Positions 1 through 11,819 of a stretch of 64,000 nucleotides of DNA are shown one piece after another. Where the stretch lies: assembly GCA_014898415.1 (NCBI GenBank), contig RCTD01000002.1:1860001-1924000 (forward strand). Direction: 5' to 3'. A program made the position numbers and the translations under genes. Under the pieces are notes generated by a model that had not been told where the DNA came from, ran no database searches, and saw nothing but the letters and a program-made list of their open reading frames with translations. Source of the DNA: Stromatinia cepivora (taxonomy: Eukaryota; Ascomycota; Leotiomycetes; Helotiales; Sclerotiniaceae). Numbering within the stretch: position 1 is the first letter of the stretch; every line of letters starts with the position of its first letter.

Positions 1-3000
1 AAAGATATTTAAATAATCGAATAGAATATTATTCATATAATACTAATAGGTTATAAAATTATTCGTTAATCCGAATAATATAATCTTACATTTATATAAT
101 CCATATCGGATTCGAAAGATAATATACTCTTCCGAAGCAGAATCTATTCTTATATAATAGAAAGTTTAATGAATATCGAATTTGATAAAGATCTTAGTAT
201 TAGAAAATCGAGAAAGTATTTCGTTGATTAAAGGAAGGGGATATCGATCTTTATATATTAAGGAATTCAATAATTTGAAGTCTATATAGAACCTCAAACT
301 ATTATTGAGTTTCTTGATGAATAAAATGGATGCAGTATAAGGGGCTTGATTGGATTTAATGAAACCTTTGCTAAGATTATTTATAATATATTTTTTGATA
401 ACTTTTAGTTATTTTAAGAACATTTTGTAAAGTAAATTATAATGTAAAGTTTATTCTTTTTCGCCTTCTAATATGATTTTATAATTATAAAATCGATTAG
501 AAAGTAAAATGTTTAATTTATATTTGAAAAAGGTTCGATGATATTATCGATATTCAAATGGTATTTCAGATTCTGAATCGATTTCGATCAGTACTCGATT
601 GAGTTTTTTTCAAACTTTTGTATTTTTGAATTCGATTAGGATAATCAGTACTTTTTCTTTTATATATTGTTTATTCTATTGGGAGTTTATTATATTATCG
701 AATTTTTTCAAAATAATAATAAAGAGTTCAATTTGTTTATCTTTTTTGTATTTTAATTGAAACTTATTAGGTTTGAGTATATATAGATTGAGGATTTTGG
801 GCGATATATAGAAAAGGTATTCGTAGATTTATAATAATAGTATAATTGGTTGAAAAGGAAATGAATTGAATTTGAAAAGAATCAGAACTTCTTTCTTTTC
901 AATAAAAATTTGTATTATATTTATATTTGAAGGTTCTTGTTATATATTATCAATTATGATTGATCTGTTCAATTAGAAATCTCTTTGATTTCAATATTCT
1001 TCGAATTGATTATTTTGTTGATCAGCATCTTGTTGAATTAATCGATCGATCTTTCATTTATAAAGAAATAATTGAATAATGAAGAGATTATTCGAATAGA
1101 AGATAATACAGAATCTCTTTTTAGATTATTCGAAATATCGATTGAAATAATCAAACTTTGTTCGAGTTTTTGATAACCAAAATCTATTTAAAATAATATT
1201 ATAATTCTTTAATTCAATAATAAAGAAAGGAACAAAAAATTGTTTATAATTATCGATCGTTAAATTAAGAAATATGAAATAGGTAATAATATAGTTTTAT
1301 ATATTATTATATTTTTTAATTTCAATTGAAATTTCAAATGATATAATTCTTGATTTAAATATAGGAAATAAACAAATAAGAAATATAATATTAATAAAAG
1401 TAAATCTATTAATTCTAAAATTAATAAATACTTTTAATCGATAAATGTAACTATTTTTCGAAAAATTATAGAGAAAGGTGAATATTTCTTTTTCTATAAG
1501 TTTAATTAGATCAAGAAATCTTATATCTTATATAATACTTAAAATAGAAATGAAATCTAAGCATTTGATTTTAAATACTTTTCTTCTTTTAAACGAATAT
1601 TCTGTATAACTTCAATTATAATTTCTAAACTGAAATCTTCTTCGGTATTCTAATATTCTTCGAATTCTTCTGCTTCTTTTTGTACTATCTCAATCTTATT
1701 GAAGTTATCGATATAAGGTATCAATGTATATACTGTTTCAGGAGAAAAAGAAGGCGACAAATATTTGAAGTTCGAATAATTATTGAATACAATAGAGCCG
1801 ATATATCTGGGAGGAGTATTTCGAGATGGAAATAGTTTCAAGAATATAAAGGTTCCAAAATTGGAATTATTAGAATTCTGAAAGGATTATAAGGGATTTA
1901 TAGTAATTATTGATTTGCGAATAATTATAGGGATTTTTTGATTAATACAATATCAATTTCGTTTTTATAATGAAATTTCGTTTTGATTTACTTTAGTAAA
2001 TATATTCGCGAATTCTTTTATAATCTTGTAATCCTTGATAAGTATTATTATTATTTATAAAAGAAAATCGGAAATCTTTTATTCGAAATCCCTGAATAAA
2101 ATTTTATCATTGGTAATCTCTATTTAGGTAATAAATAATCTGAACTTTCTATATTATTCTAGAAAGTTGTTATATCGAATTGTATTAAGTATGATTCATA
2201 TTTCGTATTAAGAACAAATATCATCGATTTCGGTCAGGTTCCGATAAATCGCTATAAATTGTTCGATCAATTCGAATATTATAAATCGGGGTATTCATAT
2301 ATAAAAAGCATAATAATATACTTATACTTCTGATTCGGTTTAATCAATTATATATATATAATATTGCATTTCATTTTTAAATAATGTAATATATAGTTTG
2401 AATTATTTTATAATCAATAATTACTACAAACTAATTTTAGATTTAATATTATTATTAAATTTAATAATAAGATTTGTAGATTTTGATATATATATATCTT
2501 ATTGCGAATTGTAATTGATATAGGAATACAATCTTAATCAATTAAATTGATTTCTTAAATAAAAGGACCCCTAATTATTAAATGAATTATCATTTTCTAA
2601 AAAAAAAGGAAATTTATCAAAGGGCTTTGAATAATCAAATCATCTAATCAAAATTTTCTTTCTTTAACTTCAGGATCTTCGGGTTTGTTTAAATAAAAAT
2701 CCTTAGGTTTCGATTAAAGGAATAAAAGGAATCTCAAGTACTATTATTAATCTAAATATCTATATAAACATCACTTAAGGCTCAGAAAAAAATTGCATTA
2801 TTATAAAGCTTATCATTATCATAACTTTCAATTATCGATTCTTCTCTTTCAAACTTATAATTATTACATAGAAATCTTATAATTGTAATAATAATTCAAA
2901 AAGAACAATTGAATCGTTAAAAACATCGATTTTATATATTGAAATCTTCTTTTTATTAATCTTCTTTTTTCCAATAATAATATTATCCAATCCTGTATTC

Positions 3001-3561
3001 ATATTTTCTTCGAAGAGTTGTTGAAATAATTGAAAAGAAAAAAAGGGTTCTTCAAAATATACTTTCGAAAGTTCGGAGTTTATAGGAGAAGGAATTCGTT
3101 ATATTGTAAAAATAATGATACACTTTTAAAAATATTTATTTTCGTCGATTAAATCGAAATAGATCTTTTTTTTCTGAATATAATATTCGTAAAAATTCAC
3201 CTAAAAAGGTATTATTAAAGTGAGGTATTATTTGGAAGACCATCAAATAGCCAAACACTTATAAATAAATTATAGATAATATAATACACAAAAACTGTAA
3301 TAAAGCTGAATAAATAGAATCAATTATATTCTTTAGAATCTACAATTGAAGAATTATAACTCGTAAGAAGCGACTAGATATATATACATAAATATTTATT
3401 CGTGAATTACGGGACTATACGTATGCATTATTAGAATCACTATTCTACCATACTAAATCGTATGAATCGTAATGCATATGTACGGACGATCAATTCATTA
3501 ATTGATATAGGAGATAAGAGGTATCATGTGGTTAGCCTCCTGTGGTTCACGATTCGTGACA
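1..3561 (-). mobile_element. Gypsy family A copy A1, 5' part, cut by window edge
   Basis: This is a degenerate LTR retrotransposon in minus orientation. Its 5' LTR is at 3,280-3,561 and its internal region runs leftward off the window. The first bases are the reverse complement of the reverse-transcriptase region of A2 near 22,800-22,870, and about 2,220-2,350 matches A2 near 20,500-20,650, so gag and the start of pol are present. Reading frames are broken by many stops and the DNA is extremely AT-rich, as expected after RIP. The distal pol and 3' LTR lie outside the window, so its target duplication cannot be checked; TATAA follows the LTR at 3,562-3,566. Confidence 0.85.
3280..3561 (-). repeat. 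5' LTR of A1 (family A, 282 bp)
   Basis: It aligns along its whole length with the other family A LTRs. On the minus strand it begins TGTCACGAATCGTGAACC and holds the shared motifs GGAGGCTAACCA and TTATTCAGCTCT-like sequence before its decayed end. Its 282 bp length equals that of both A2 LTRs. It lacks the 104 bp internal duplication seen in the LTRs at 4,232 and 29,913. Confidence 0.85.
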
Positions 3562-4231
3562 TATAATATAATATTAAATAAAAACAATTATTAATATATA
3601 ATTACAATTTCAATATTCCAAATCTCTTTTTATAGAAAAAAAAAGATAAAGGAATTTCAAAGGAAGATTATCGAAAACAGGAATTATAATATTATTATTA
3701 ACAATTGAATCATTATTCGAAAGAATATATTAATCTATAGATTTATTGATAATATAAGAACAATTATTCTATTTACAATTGTTCTGTATATTCTCATAAA
3801 ATAATAATTAAAGAAATATTACAATTTAATAATAACTTGAATTATTCCAATAATTCTAAATCTTTAATAAAAAGAATATATTATCTTAATTATTAAAACA
3901 AACTTCAAGATCGATAATATTTCGATAAAGATATATTATTTTATTGATTCCAAAGTATAAATTAATATTATTCAATAAAACAAATATATCGAATAAAATT
4001 GGATTCTTGATTCTAATAAATATATTTTATTAATATCAACTAATAAGATTAGTATACTCTTTTATAATAATTATCGATTCACTATCGAAATAATAAACGA
4101 ATATAAAGAAAAAAGGATATATATTTATCAATTCATTATTATTATTCTGGATCTATTAAAGATCGATATTATCCTAAAACTATTTTGATTTCAAATAGTA
4201 AATCCAGATATTGTTACGTATACGTACAACG
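3562..4231. other. AT-rich filler between LTR copies, no gene
   Basis: About 670 bp of very AT-rich DNA between A1 and the solo LTR. No open frame or recognisable protein remnant was seen on either strand. A perfect 12 bp palindrome, TACGTATACGTA, sits at 4,215-4,226, just before the solo LTR target site. Confidence 0.5.
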
Positions 4232-4617
4232 TGTCACGAATCGTGAACCACAGGAGGCTAACCACGTGATACCCCTTATCTCCCATATCAATTTATGAGC
4301 TGATCATCCGTGCGTATACGTTACGAATCATACGATTTAATATAGTAAAATGATAACCCTAATAACGTATACATACAACCCCGCAGTTCACAAATGGATA
4401 TTTGTATATATATCTAATCGCTCCTTACGAATCATACGATTTAATATAGTAAAATGGTAACCCTAATAATACATACACATAATCCTGCAGTCTACAAATA
4501 GGTATTTATGTATATATATTTAGTCACTTTTTACAAACCATAATTCTTCAGTTGTAGATTCTAAGGAACATAATTGACCCTGTTTATTCAGCTCTACTAC
4601 GGCTCTTGTGCGTCACA
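4232..4617 (+). repeat. Solo LTR of family A with internal tandem duplication
   Basis: The LTR starts TGTCACGAATCGTGAACC and ends GTGCGTCACA. It is flanked directly by the perfect 5 bp duplication CAACG (4,227-4,231 and 4,618-4,622). There is no element body on either side, so it is a solo LTR left by LTR-LTR recombination. At 386 bp it is 104 bp longer than the 282 bp LTRs. A block running from the TTACGAATCATACG motif to CTAATCGCTCC is present twice in tandem. It is one of the least mutated LTR copies here. Confidence 0.88.
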
Positions 4618-4893
4618 CAACGTGATCGATTCGAGCCCTAATCGGAATGTAGCATTCCCTGAATAGGCTAAGTGAGCTTTCGGTCTGTATATATATAATT
4701 ATGTAGTTCTACTTTTCAATTTGTAGCTTTTAATTCTAAAAGATATTCAAGTTATTCGGCCGTTGTGTCACAGATATCGATTGATAATCGATTTTGTTCT
4801 GTTTTAGATTTATATTACAAAATTTCGAAATAATAATGATTAAAGGATTATATAAAAAAATAAAGACCAGAATCAAAATCTATATATTATTAT
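4618..4893. other. Short flank between solo LTR and A3, no gene
   Basis: About 275 bp of older target DNA between two insertions. It has slightly higher GC near 4,625-4,690 and no reading frame. The string ATTCGAGCCC resembles a tRNA T-arm, but no tRNA can be folded from the surroundings. Confidence 0.4.
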
Positions 4894-5173
4894 TGTGACG
4901 CACAAGAGCCGTAGTAGAGCTGAATAAATAGGGTCAATTATGTTCTTTAGAATTTATAACTGAAGAATTATAGCTTGTAAGGAACGATTAAATATATATA
5001 TAAATATTCATTTATGGGCTATGAGATTATGTGTATATATTATTAGGGTTACTATTTTATTATATTAAATTGTATGATTCGTAATGTATATATATGGATG
5101 ATCAGTTTATAAATTGATATGGGAGATAAAGGATATTATATGGTTAGCTTTCTATGGTTTACGATTTGTGATA
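4894..5173 (-). repeat. 3' LTR of A3 (280 bp)
   Basis: The plus-strand reading starts TGTGACGCACAAGAGCCG, the reverse complement of the LTR 3' end, and finishes at a decayed TGTCAC start (GTGATA). It is a single-unit LTR without the 104 bp duplication. It is bordered by ATTAT on the outside and by the polypurine tract on the inside. Confidence 0.87.
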
Positions 5174-8089
5174 TTACTTCCTTTTTCGGAAAAGCTTGCC
5201 CTCAAATGTTTTACTCTTTTGTTCTATTATTATTTCATCGGAAATCAGGTTTTGTGAAAATTCATAAGCTCTAAATCAATAAAATTGATCATTTTAATTG
5301 ATTTGGTTAATTTACTGGAAATTGATCAAATTGATTAAAATAATTGATCAAATTAACCAAAATAATAAATGAATTGATCAAATCGATCAAATCGTTTATC
5401 AATTAATTAAATTAATATTGATTTGTATTCTCTTTGATTTGAGAAACCTTTGAAAGGAAAAAGTTTCAATAGAAAAGGGAAGAAAATTGAATTATGGTAT
5501 AGTAATAATAGATAGTTAATATAATCAATTCCGAAATCGATCAAATTAATCGATCAAATTGATCAAATCAATCAAATTGAATGAAATCGATAAAAATAAT
5601 ATTATATTTCGTTTTTATTATATTCAAATTTCTCTTTGTATAATTTTTGAAATGATTATAGATATAAGTTTTTTGAAATATATTACCTTCATATTATCTT
5701 AGTAGTAACAGCTCGTCTGTTATATAAAATTCAGGCCATATATGTATACAATCAAATTCCCCCGAATTTATATAGGTTTTCAATTCTTTCATAATCATAT
5801 GCGTATACACCATCGTAAAATCATAATATCTAATCTACTGAATTGAAGAACACTTTTCTTTCCCCCAATTTTATAAATGAATCATCATCTATATAATTAT
5901 AATTATTCTTTCCATTCTTATAAAGTTTTATCCAATCAATTAATCGATTAGAAAAATCAAGCAATATTGAATTGATTAAATGAAAATCGCGTAGGAGATA
6001 TAATAATGTTTTAAAATCGAAAACAAAATACTAAATAAAATCGGTATCGCTATTAAACTACAAGACTCTATATAATAGGGTTTTTCGTACTTTCTTTATT
6101 GTTAGGATCTTCTCCATTTTCTATTCCGAATCATCAATTATATTAATAAGTAAAGATAATTCAAATATCTAATCAGAAAAAAGATCATTATATACTTTAC
6201 ATAATCAATCTGGAAAAAAAACAGAATGAATTTTCATTATAATCGGGAATTCGAATTTGAAAAAGCTTTTAGATCGATTAATAATCTTGAATCTTCTTTA
6301 AATCGAAAAGTTTAGCTTCTTAAATAATCTCTAAATAGAATAACTTTTCATATTAAACTATATATAATCTCTGATATCGAAATCGACTTTATATCAATAA
6401 ATATTTGTAGATTTCGATATTTTGATTTGAATATACAATAAACCTTCTTTTATTCGTACAAAAACTAATCTATTGTATTCTGTATATATACAGGCATCAC
6501 GTATATTCATATTGTCTATTGACTTACTAATATCTTCCTTCCATTCCCATACATATTTCGATACATACCCGTATAAGGTTTCGTAAGATATACACCCTCC
6601 TAAAAAATTATATAGAAAAATAAATTATATATAATCCATCATAAATAAAAATTCTGATCAATTATCTTGATAATAATTAACAAATGATCTTAACCACTAC
6701 TAAAGGTATTGATTATAGATTTTAGTTTGATCATCGATTTAAAAATAATAAGCAATAAATAATTTGAAATCGATTCTTAAGATTTAACTGAATTCCTTTC
6801 AGAACTGGAATATGAATTGGGGGCCATAATCTGATACTATAATATTAAAGGGATTATAATATCGATATATATAATAAAAATATAATTATATTTGAACTCA
6901 AATATTGATTGATTTGTAATAAAGTATAAAAATAGTTTACTTTGTCAATTGATTAATAATAATTAAAACATTATTATATTCGTATTTATCCTTATTAAAG
7001 TTATAATAATCTATAATAATATATTGTCATACTTGATCAAAAACTAGAAATGAGTATAATAAATTGGGAGTACAATCATATAAAACAGAACTACATTTGT
7101 AGGTGTAATAATTGCATATATATTTGATTAAAATATCGTACATTCTAGATTAATAGTATTATTGAAATAATAAAAATAAATTTTGCTTCTACTAGAATAA
7201 ACAATAAAAACAGAATTATAAACTTCATAAATCAGATAAATTCGAAAATTATCGATATCGAATATTATTAGATAATTATTATAAAGCAAAAAGTTATTTT
7301 GGAATAATATATACTTGTAATCTTGGATAACTTGTATTCTGAATATTAGTAAGTTATCTATAGTTTTATTTGCTTTGATGATATAATTAATTAAATCGAA
7401 TCAAGGAATGATTTTATTCAAATCGATATTAATAATTGCTATTTTATTTAGATGATACTTTTATAAAACTTTTTTTATAATTTCGATATCAATTTGGTTG
7501 TCTTTAATAAACTGTTGGAGGCGATTTTTCTTTTTGATATAATTTTGAAAATCCAATTCATTGATCTAATAGATTAAAGTGTCAATAAAAAGGTTATCTT
7601 TTTTAGGGTGATATATAATAATAAAATTATAATCAATTAGAACTTTTATTCAGCGAATTTATCGGATATTGAGAATCTTAATAATCATAAAATATTCGAA
7701 AACTTTATGATCAATATAAACCTTGATTTTATATAATGAATCAGCAAGTTCTGTTTTTCAATAATTGAAAAATCGAATGATTGATAGCATTTCCTTATTA
7801 TAAACTTTGTAATTCAATTTAATAGTAATCATAATCTTAAAGAAATAAATTACAGGAAATTAATCTTTATTATATTATTGTAATAATATACTAATAATTA
7901 TTTTATCGAATATATTTGTTTCGAGTATATAAGGGAATTAATGATTATAATATTATAGGAATGAAGTAGAGATAAGTTTTTTCTTCAAGATATTGAATAC
8001 ATTTTGGTATATTTTATCGAATATAAATTTAATATTTGCTTTAGTGAATTTATTAAAGAGTTTTATTATTATACTATAATCCTTAATAT
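5174..8089 (-). pseudogene. A3 3' half: end of RT, RNase H, integrase, chromodomain remnants
   Basis: On the minus strand this stretch matches A2 from about 23,159 to 26,071. The match begins abruptly at 8,089-8,094, where A2 interrupted the RT region (minus-strand text AAGGATTATA..., as at A2 23,159). It continues through RNase H, integrase and the chromodomain-bearing tail to the 3' LTR. No open frame of useful length remains. The part nearest the LTR (about 5,260-5,600) is a low-complexity run of GATCAAATT/GATTAAATT-like units, also present in A2. Confidence 0.8.
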
Positions 8090-8094
8090 ATCAT

Positions 8095-8376
8095 TGTCAC
8101 GAATCGTGAACCACAGGAGGCTAACCACGTGATATCTCTTATCTCCCATATCAATTTATGGGCTGATCATCTGTGTGCATGCATTATGAATCATACAATT
8201 TAGTATGGTAAAATGGTAACCCTAATAATGTATACGCATAACCCTGCAGCCCATAAATGGGTATTTGTATATATATATCTAATCATTTCTTACGAGCTAT
8301 AATTCTTCAATTGTAGATTCTAAAGAATATAATTGACCCTATTTATTCAGTTCTATTATGGTTTTTATACGTTATA
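8095..8376 (+). repeat. 5' LTR of A2
   Basis: It starts TGTCACGAATCGTGAACC and ends in a decayed CACA (read as ATA), 282 bp like its partner at 26,072. Differences from the partner are mainly C/T and G/A. The next bases (TTATCTACAATTTATTT) give no clear primer-binding site. Confidence 0.88.
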
Positions 8377-8657
8377 TTATCTACAATTTATTTATAAATA
8401 TCCGGTCATCTGGTGGTCTTTCAAATAATACTTTATTTTAATAATATCTTCTTAGATGAACTTTTACGAATGTTATATTCAGAGGAAGAAGATCTATTCC
8501 AATCTAATCGATGAAGATATAAACATTTTTAGAAGTATACTATTACTTTTATAATACAACGAACTCCTTTTTCTGTATACTCTGAATCTTCGAAAGTATA
8601 TTCTAAGGAACCCTTTCCTTCTCCTCAATTATTTCAACAATCCTTTAAAGAAAATAT
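8377..8657 (+). pseudogene. A2 leader up to the element B insertion point
   Basis: This is the first 281 bp of the A2 interior, matching the reverse complement of A1 from about 3,279 down to 3,000. It stops at ATAT (8,654-8,657), where element B begins, and the alignment to A1 picks up again at 19,876. It is a leader or early gag region with no readable domain. Confidence 0.8.
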
Positions 8658-8948
8658 TGTGAGAGAGTTGGGGTATCAAGGCCTAACACGTAGCTAGTTC
8701 GTAGTCATATAGTCACATAACTCTTCGTAGTTAGATATAAGAGAGGGCTCTACTCCCCTCTCTTTGAAGGAAATCAATTGTTTTCTATTAATCTTTTTGT
8801 ACCCCATTTGTGTACAACCCAAACTATTATTTAAATCTACTAGTTCTATTATTTGAAGCCTTTATAATATAATCTGATCAGTTTCAATTCCCATTTCCCT
8901 TTGTAGTGTGCTATCGGAACGTATGTATTTCGATCTACCTTTTTTATA
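8658..8948 (+). repeat. 5' LTR of element B
   Basis: It shares the blocks GAGTTGGGGTATCAAGG, TTTTTGTACCCCATTTG and TTCAATTCCCATTTCCCTT with the copy at 19,585. The two copies differ almost only by C/T and G/A changes, in different patches of each copy. That is direct evidence of independent RIP-type mutation after insertion. The 5' copy keeps more GC in its first half. Confidence 0.9.
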
Positions 8949-8949
8949 A

Positions 8950-8972
8950 TGGTGATCTATATAGGGATTCGA
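8950..8972 (+). other. Probable tRNA primer-binding site of element B
   Basis: One base after the LTR, the sequence TGGTGATC is followed by GGGATTCGAA. This is the pattern expected for the complement of a tRNA 3' end: TGG for CCA, then acceptor stem, then the T-arm complement of TTCGAATCCC. The spacing is about one base longer than ideal and some bases have decayed, so the tRNA identity cannot be given. Confidence 0.6.
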
Positions 8973-9545
8973 ATTGTACAATTTATATTGTACAAATATA
9001 TCTATAAGGAAATCATAATTGAAAAGAAAGTAGAATTAGCAATTTGTAGATGGGGGGGATGGGATTGATCTTGAAAGGATAATTCTTTCAAAAATATGGG
9101 ATTGCTAAATTCTAAATGAGAAAGTTTTGATCATTGAAGTTCCCTTATTTGTATTTATCTATTATATCGAAGACGAATCATTTTTCAGTAGAATTATTAT
9201 TCTACTTTTTATATTGAAAGGAATATATCGATGAAGGTCCTATTCAGGGATATAGTTAGTAATGCTAAAAATGTATTAGAATTCCAAATACAGTGGAGTC
9301 CCTATTTGTAAACAAGTTATTTATTTCTGCAAATAAGAAAACTCCAATTCTGAGGACGATTTTGATTAAATACGATCAATTATATTGAAGGACCTTGAAT
9401 GCTTTATATATTTTTAAAATTATTTGAATGCTTAAATGTATATTAGAGTAATAGGAAGGATTGGGTATAATACACTAAATTACTATCCTTGATATCGGTA
9501 ATCAAAAATTTAAGATATGTTTTAAAAAACTTTTAGTTAAGGGGT

Positions 9546-11067
9546 TTGAGATTTATATATTCTTTTAGAAAAAAGAAAATCCTGGGAAGAATTATATATA
9601 TCTTTTCCTTTCTTTTGGAGATTTATCAAAGGAAAATTATAAATATTGAAAACTATCGAGAATCAAATATTGAATCAAACTCTAATGAATCGAATACTTT
9701 TCAATCAAACTATAATAATATAATGGATAACTTTAATCCATTTACAAGATTGAATCTTCTGCAAAATGCTTTTCAAAGATCAAAGGATAGTATTGTTATT
9801 CCAATTATCGATTCTTTTGAATTTACCAAAGAACTTTTTATTGATAATAACAAAAATCCTATTAAAAAAGAAGAAAAAACAAAGAAAATCAAAAAAAGAA
9901 AAAGAATTAAACCAATAATAGTAAAACCTATCAAAAATTCTATTTATTGTTTGTATTAAAAATCATATACACATATTCTTTATTATACTGTATACTAGGA
10001 ATACCGCTGCCTTTACTTTCAATGGGATCGATATATCTGATTTCTTTATAATTTGGGATACCTTACAAATTGATTACGGTATATCCAATAAGGAAATGTG
10101 AACTCGATTTCCTTGGTATTACAATTATACTATTGCTGTCTAAATCAAATTTATATCGAAATACAATTTTATTAGATACAATTGGAAAGGAGGGTTGAGA
10201 TCAGTATTACTCCAATATTTTCGTGATTATGATATTCAACAAATAACAGGTACCCGAAACTTTCTTGATTAATTTATTAATAATCAGTGTAACAAGAATG
10301 AAAGGGATTATAATGCAAATCTAATAATGGTAAAGGATTATATTATCAAATTCATGTTTTCGATTACTCAATTTATTAACAATCATATAATTATCGAATT
10401 CGAAGCTGGAAAGATGTTCTTATGTAGCCTGTATACCCAAATAGGAAAGAAGATTGTTAAACAATTTAAAGTTGATCTTGATAATCCTGTTTCTATGAAT
10501 TTTAAGAGAATGATAAACGAAACTTATAAATAATACTTTTCTAAGGATTTTATTGTCCGAATTTACAAAAGACCTAAGTTTTATTAGGCTATTGTTTTCC
10601 AGGTCGTATATAAATATATGAAAACCTTATTTATCTTTAATGTTAGTACAAAACTTTATTCTCAAGGACAGAAAACAAAGGACGTTATAGATGAAATTAT
10701 TGATCTTTTGGATAAGCTCAGTATGAATTATTTAAGGGCAAAAATCAAAGGTATAAGGGATTCGAAGTTATCCTTTTCATTATTACAACATTAAACTACT
10801 CATCGAGGAGGCAATACAAGATACAATAATTATCCTATTCAAAATAAATAAAAGGGAATTCTTCTTGATATGAATAGAGCTTACAAAAAGGATTATCTCT
10901 GTTATTATTGCTTTGAAAGATTTCTTCATAATAATGATCATATTATGAAACAAAATTGCCCTAAAAAGATCGATGATATTAATGCTGGACTGTATTATTA
11001 TAATGAATACAAAATCTTTATATTTGATCCCAAAGGATGTTCCAATCCTTCCCTAATCTTCAAATAA
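9546..11067 (+). pseudogene. Element B gag-like region, decayed
   Basis: Open pieces at 9,546-9,959, 10,327-10,533 and 10,870-11,067 lie between LTR and protease, the position of gag. The first piece encodes a Lys/Asn-rich, basic-tailed protein (KKEEKTKKIKKRKR near its end). The last piece holds two CxxC-type cysteines (CYYCFE) with later H and C residues, reminiscent of but not matching a CCHC zinc knuckle. The first piece is in a different frame from the other two, so at least one frameshift exists. I call it gag from position rather than from sequence. Confidence 0.55.
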
Positions 11068-11819
11068 AAGGATTCCCTAAAAAGTTATCAGATTGAAATG
11101 CATACAAAAACTTATAGGCTTGGCCAACAAGAGAAATGATTGAAGAAATCTAATGCTAAAAATGATTCGCCGAATCTCGGAGTCTTTAGTATTGAAATCG
11201 TAAAGGGTGCATTTATAAATAATATCAATTATTGAAAAAGAGAAATTATCAATATCAATACAATTATCCAGTTTAAAGAAACCTCAAGGTTATAAAGTCG
11301 ATCATCTAAAAAGTTCAAATCGATAGAATGGAGCAGAGTTGATAAGTTTCAAAAATCGTTAAATACTTTTCGAAAGATATTACTTAGAATAATAAATCAA
11401 ATTGAAAGGGAAAGATTAAAAAAAGAATTCTTTAATGAAGATGAAACCATAGATATTGACAAAAGCGAAGAAGACGAAGCAGAAGAATCTCAAAAAGGGG
11501 AGGGCCTTTTTGAACCCGATGAGAATGGTATAATGCGAAAGGATAGAATATTTAATTCTTATATTAGATCTTTAAGAATAAAGAAACAAATATTAATCAC
11601 TACTTATACCACAGAATCCTTAATAGAAATCTTGAAATAGATTTACAAAATCGAAATCCTGATAACAATTGGGATTACCTTTATATATATACTAGATTTT
11701 CTTAAACAAACTTTCAAGAAAGCATCAATCATAGATATCAAAGAACGAAAAGAGTTTTTCAGAAATTCAGAAATTCCTGCTGAAAAAGTTGCAATAGCCT
11801 TAACAGTTATTAATTATTT

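Noticed and set aside
4610..4660. tRNA-like string ATTCGAGCCC
   Set aside because: Only a T-arm-like decamer is present; no acceptor, D or anticodon arms could be folded around it.
8377..8420. Primer-binding site of family A
   Set aside because: No TGG-initiated tRNA complement could be identified directly after the LTR in A1, A2 or A3.
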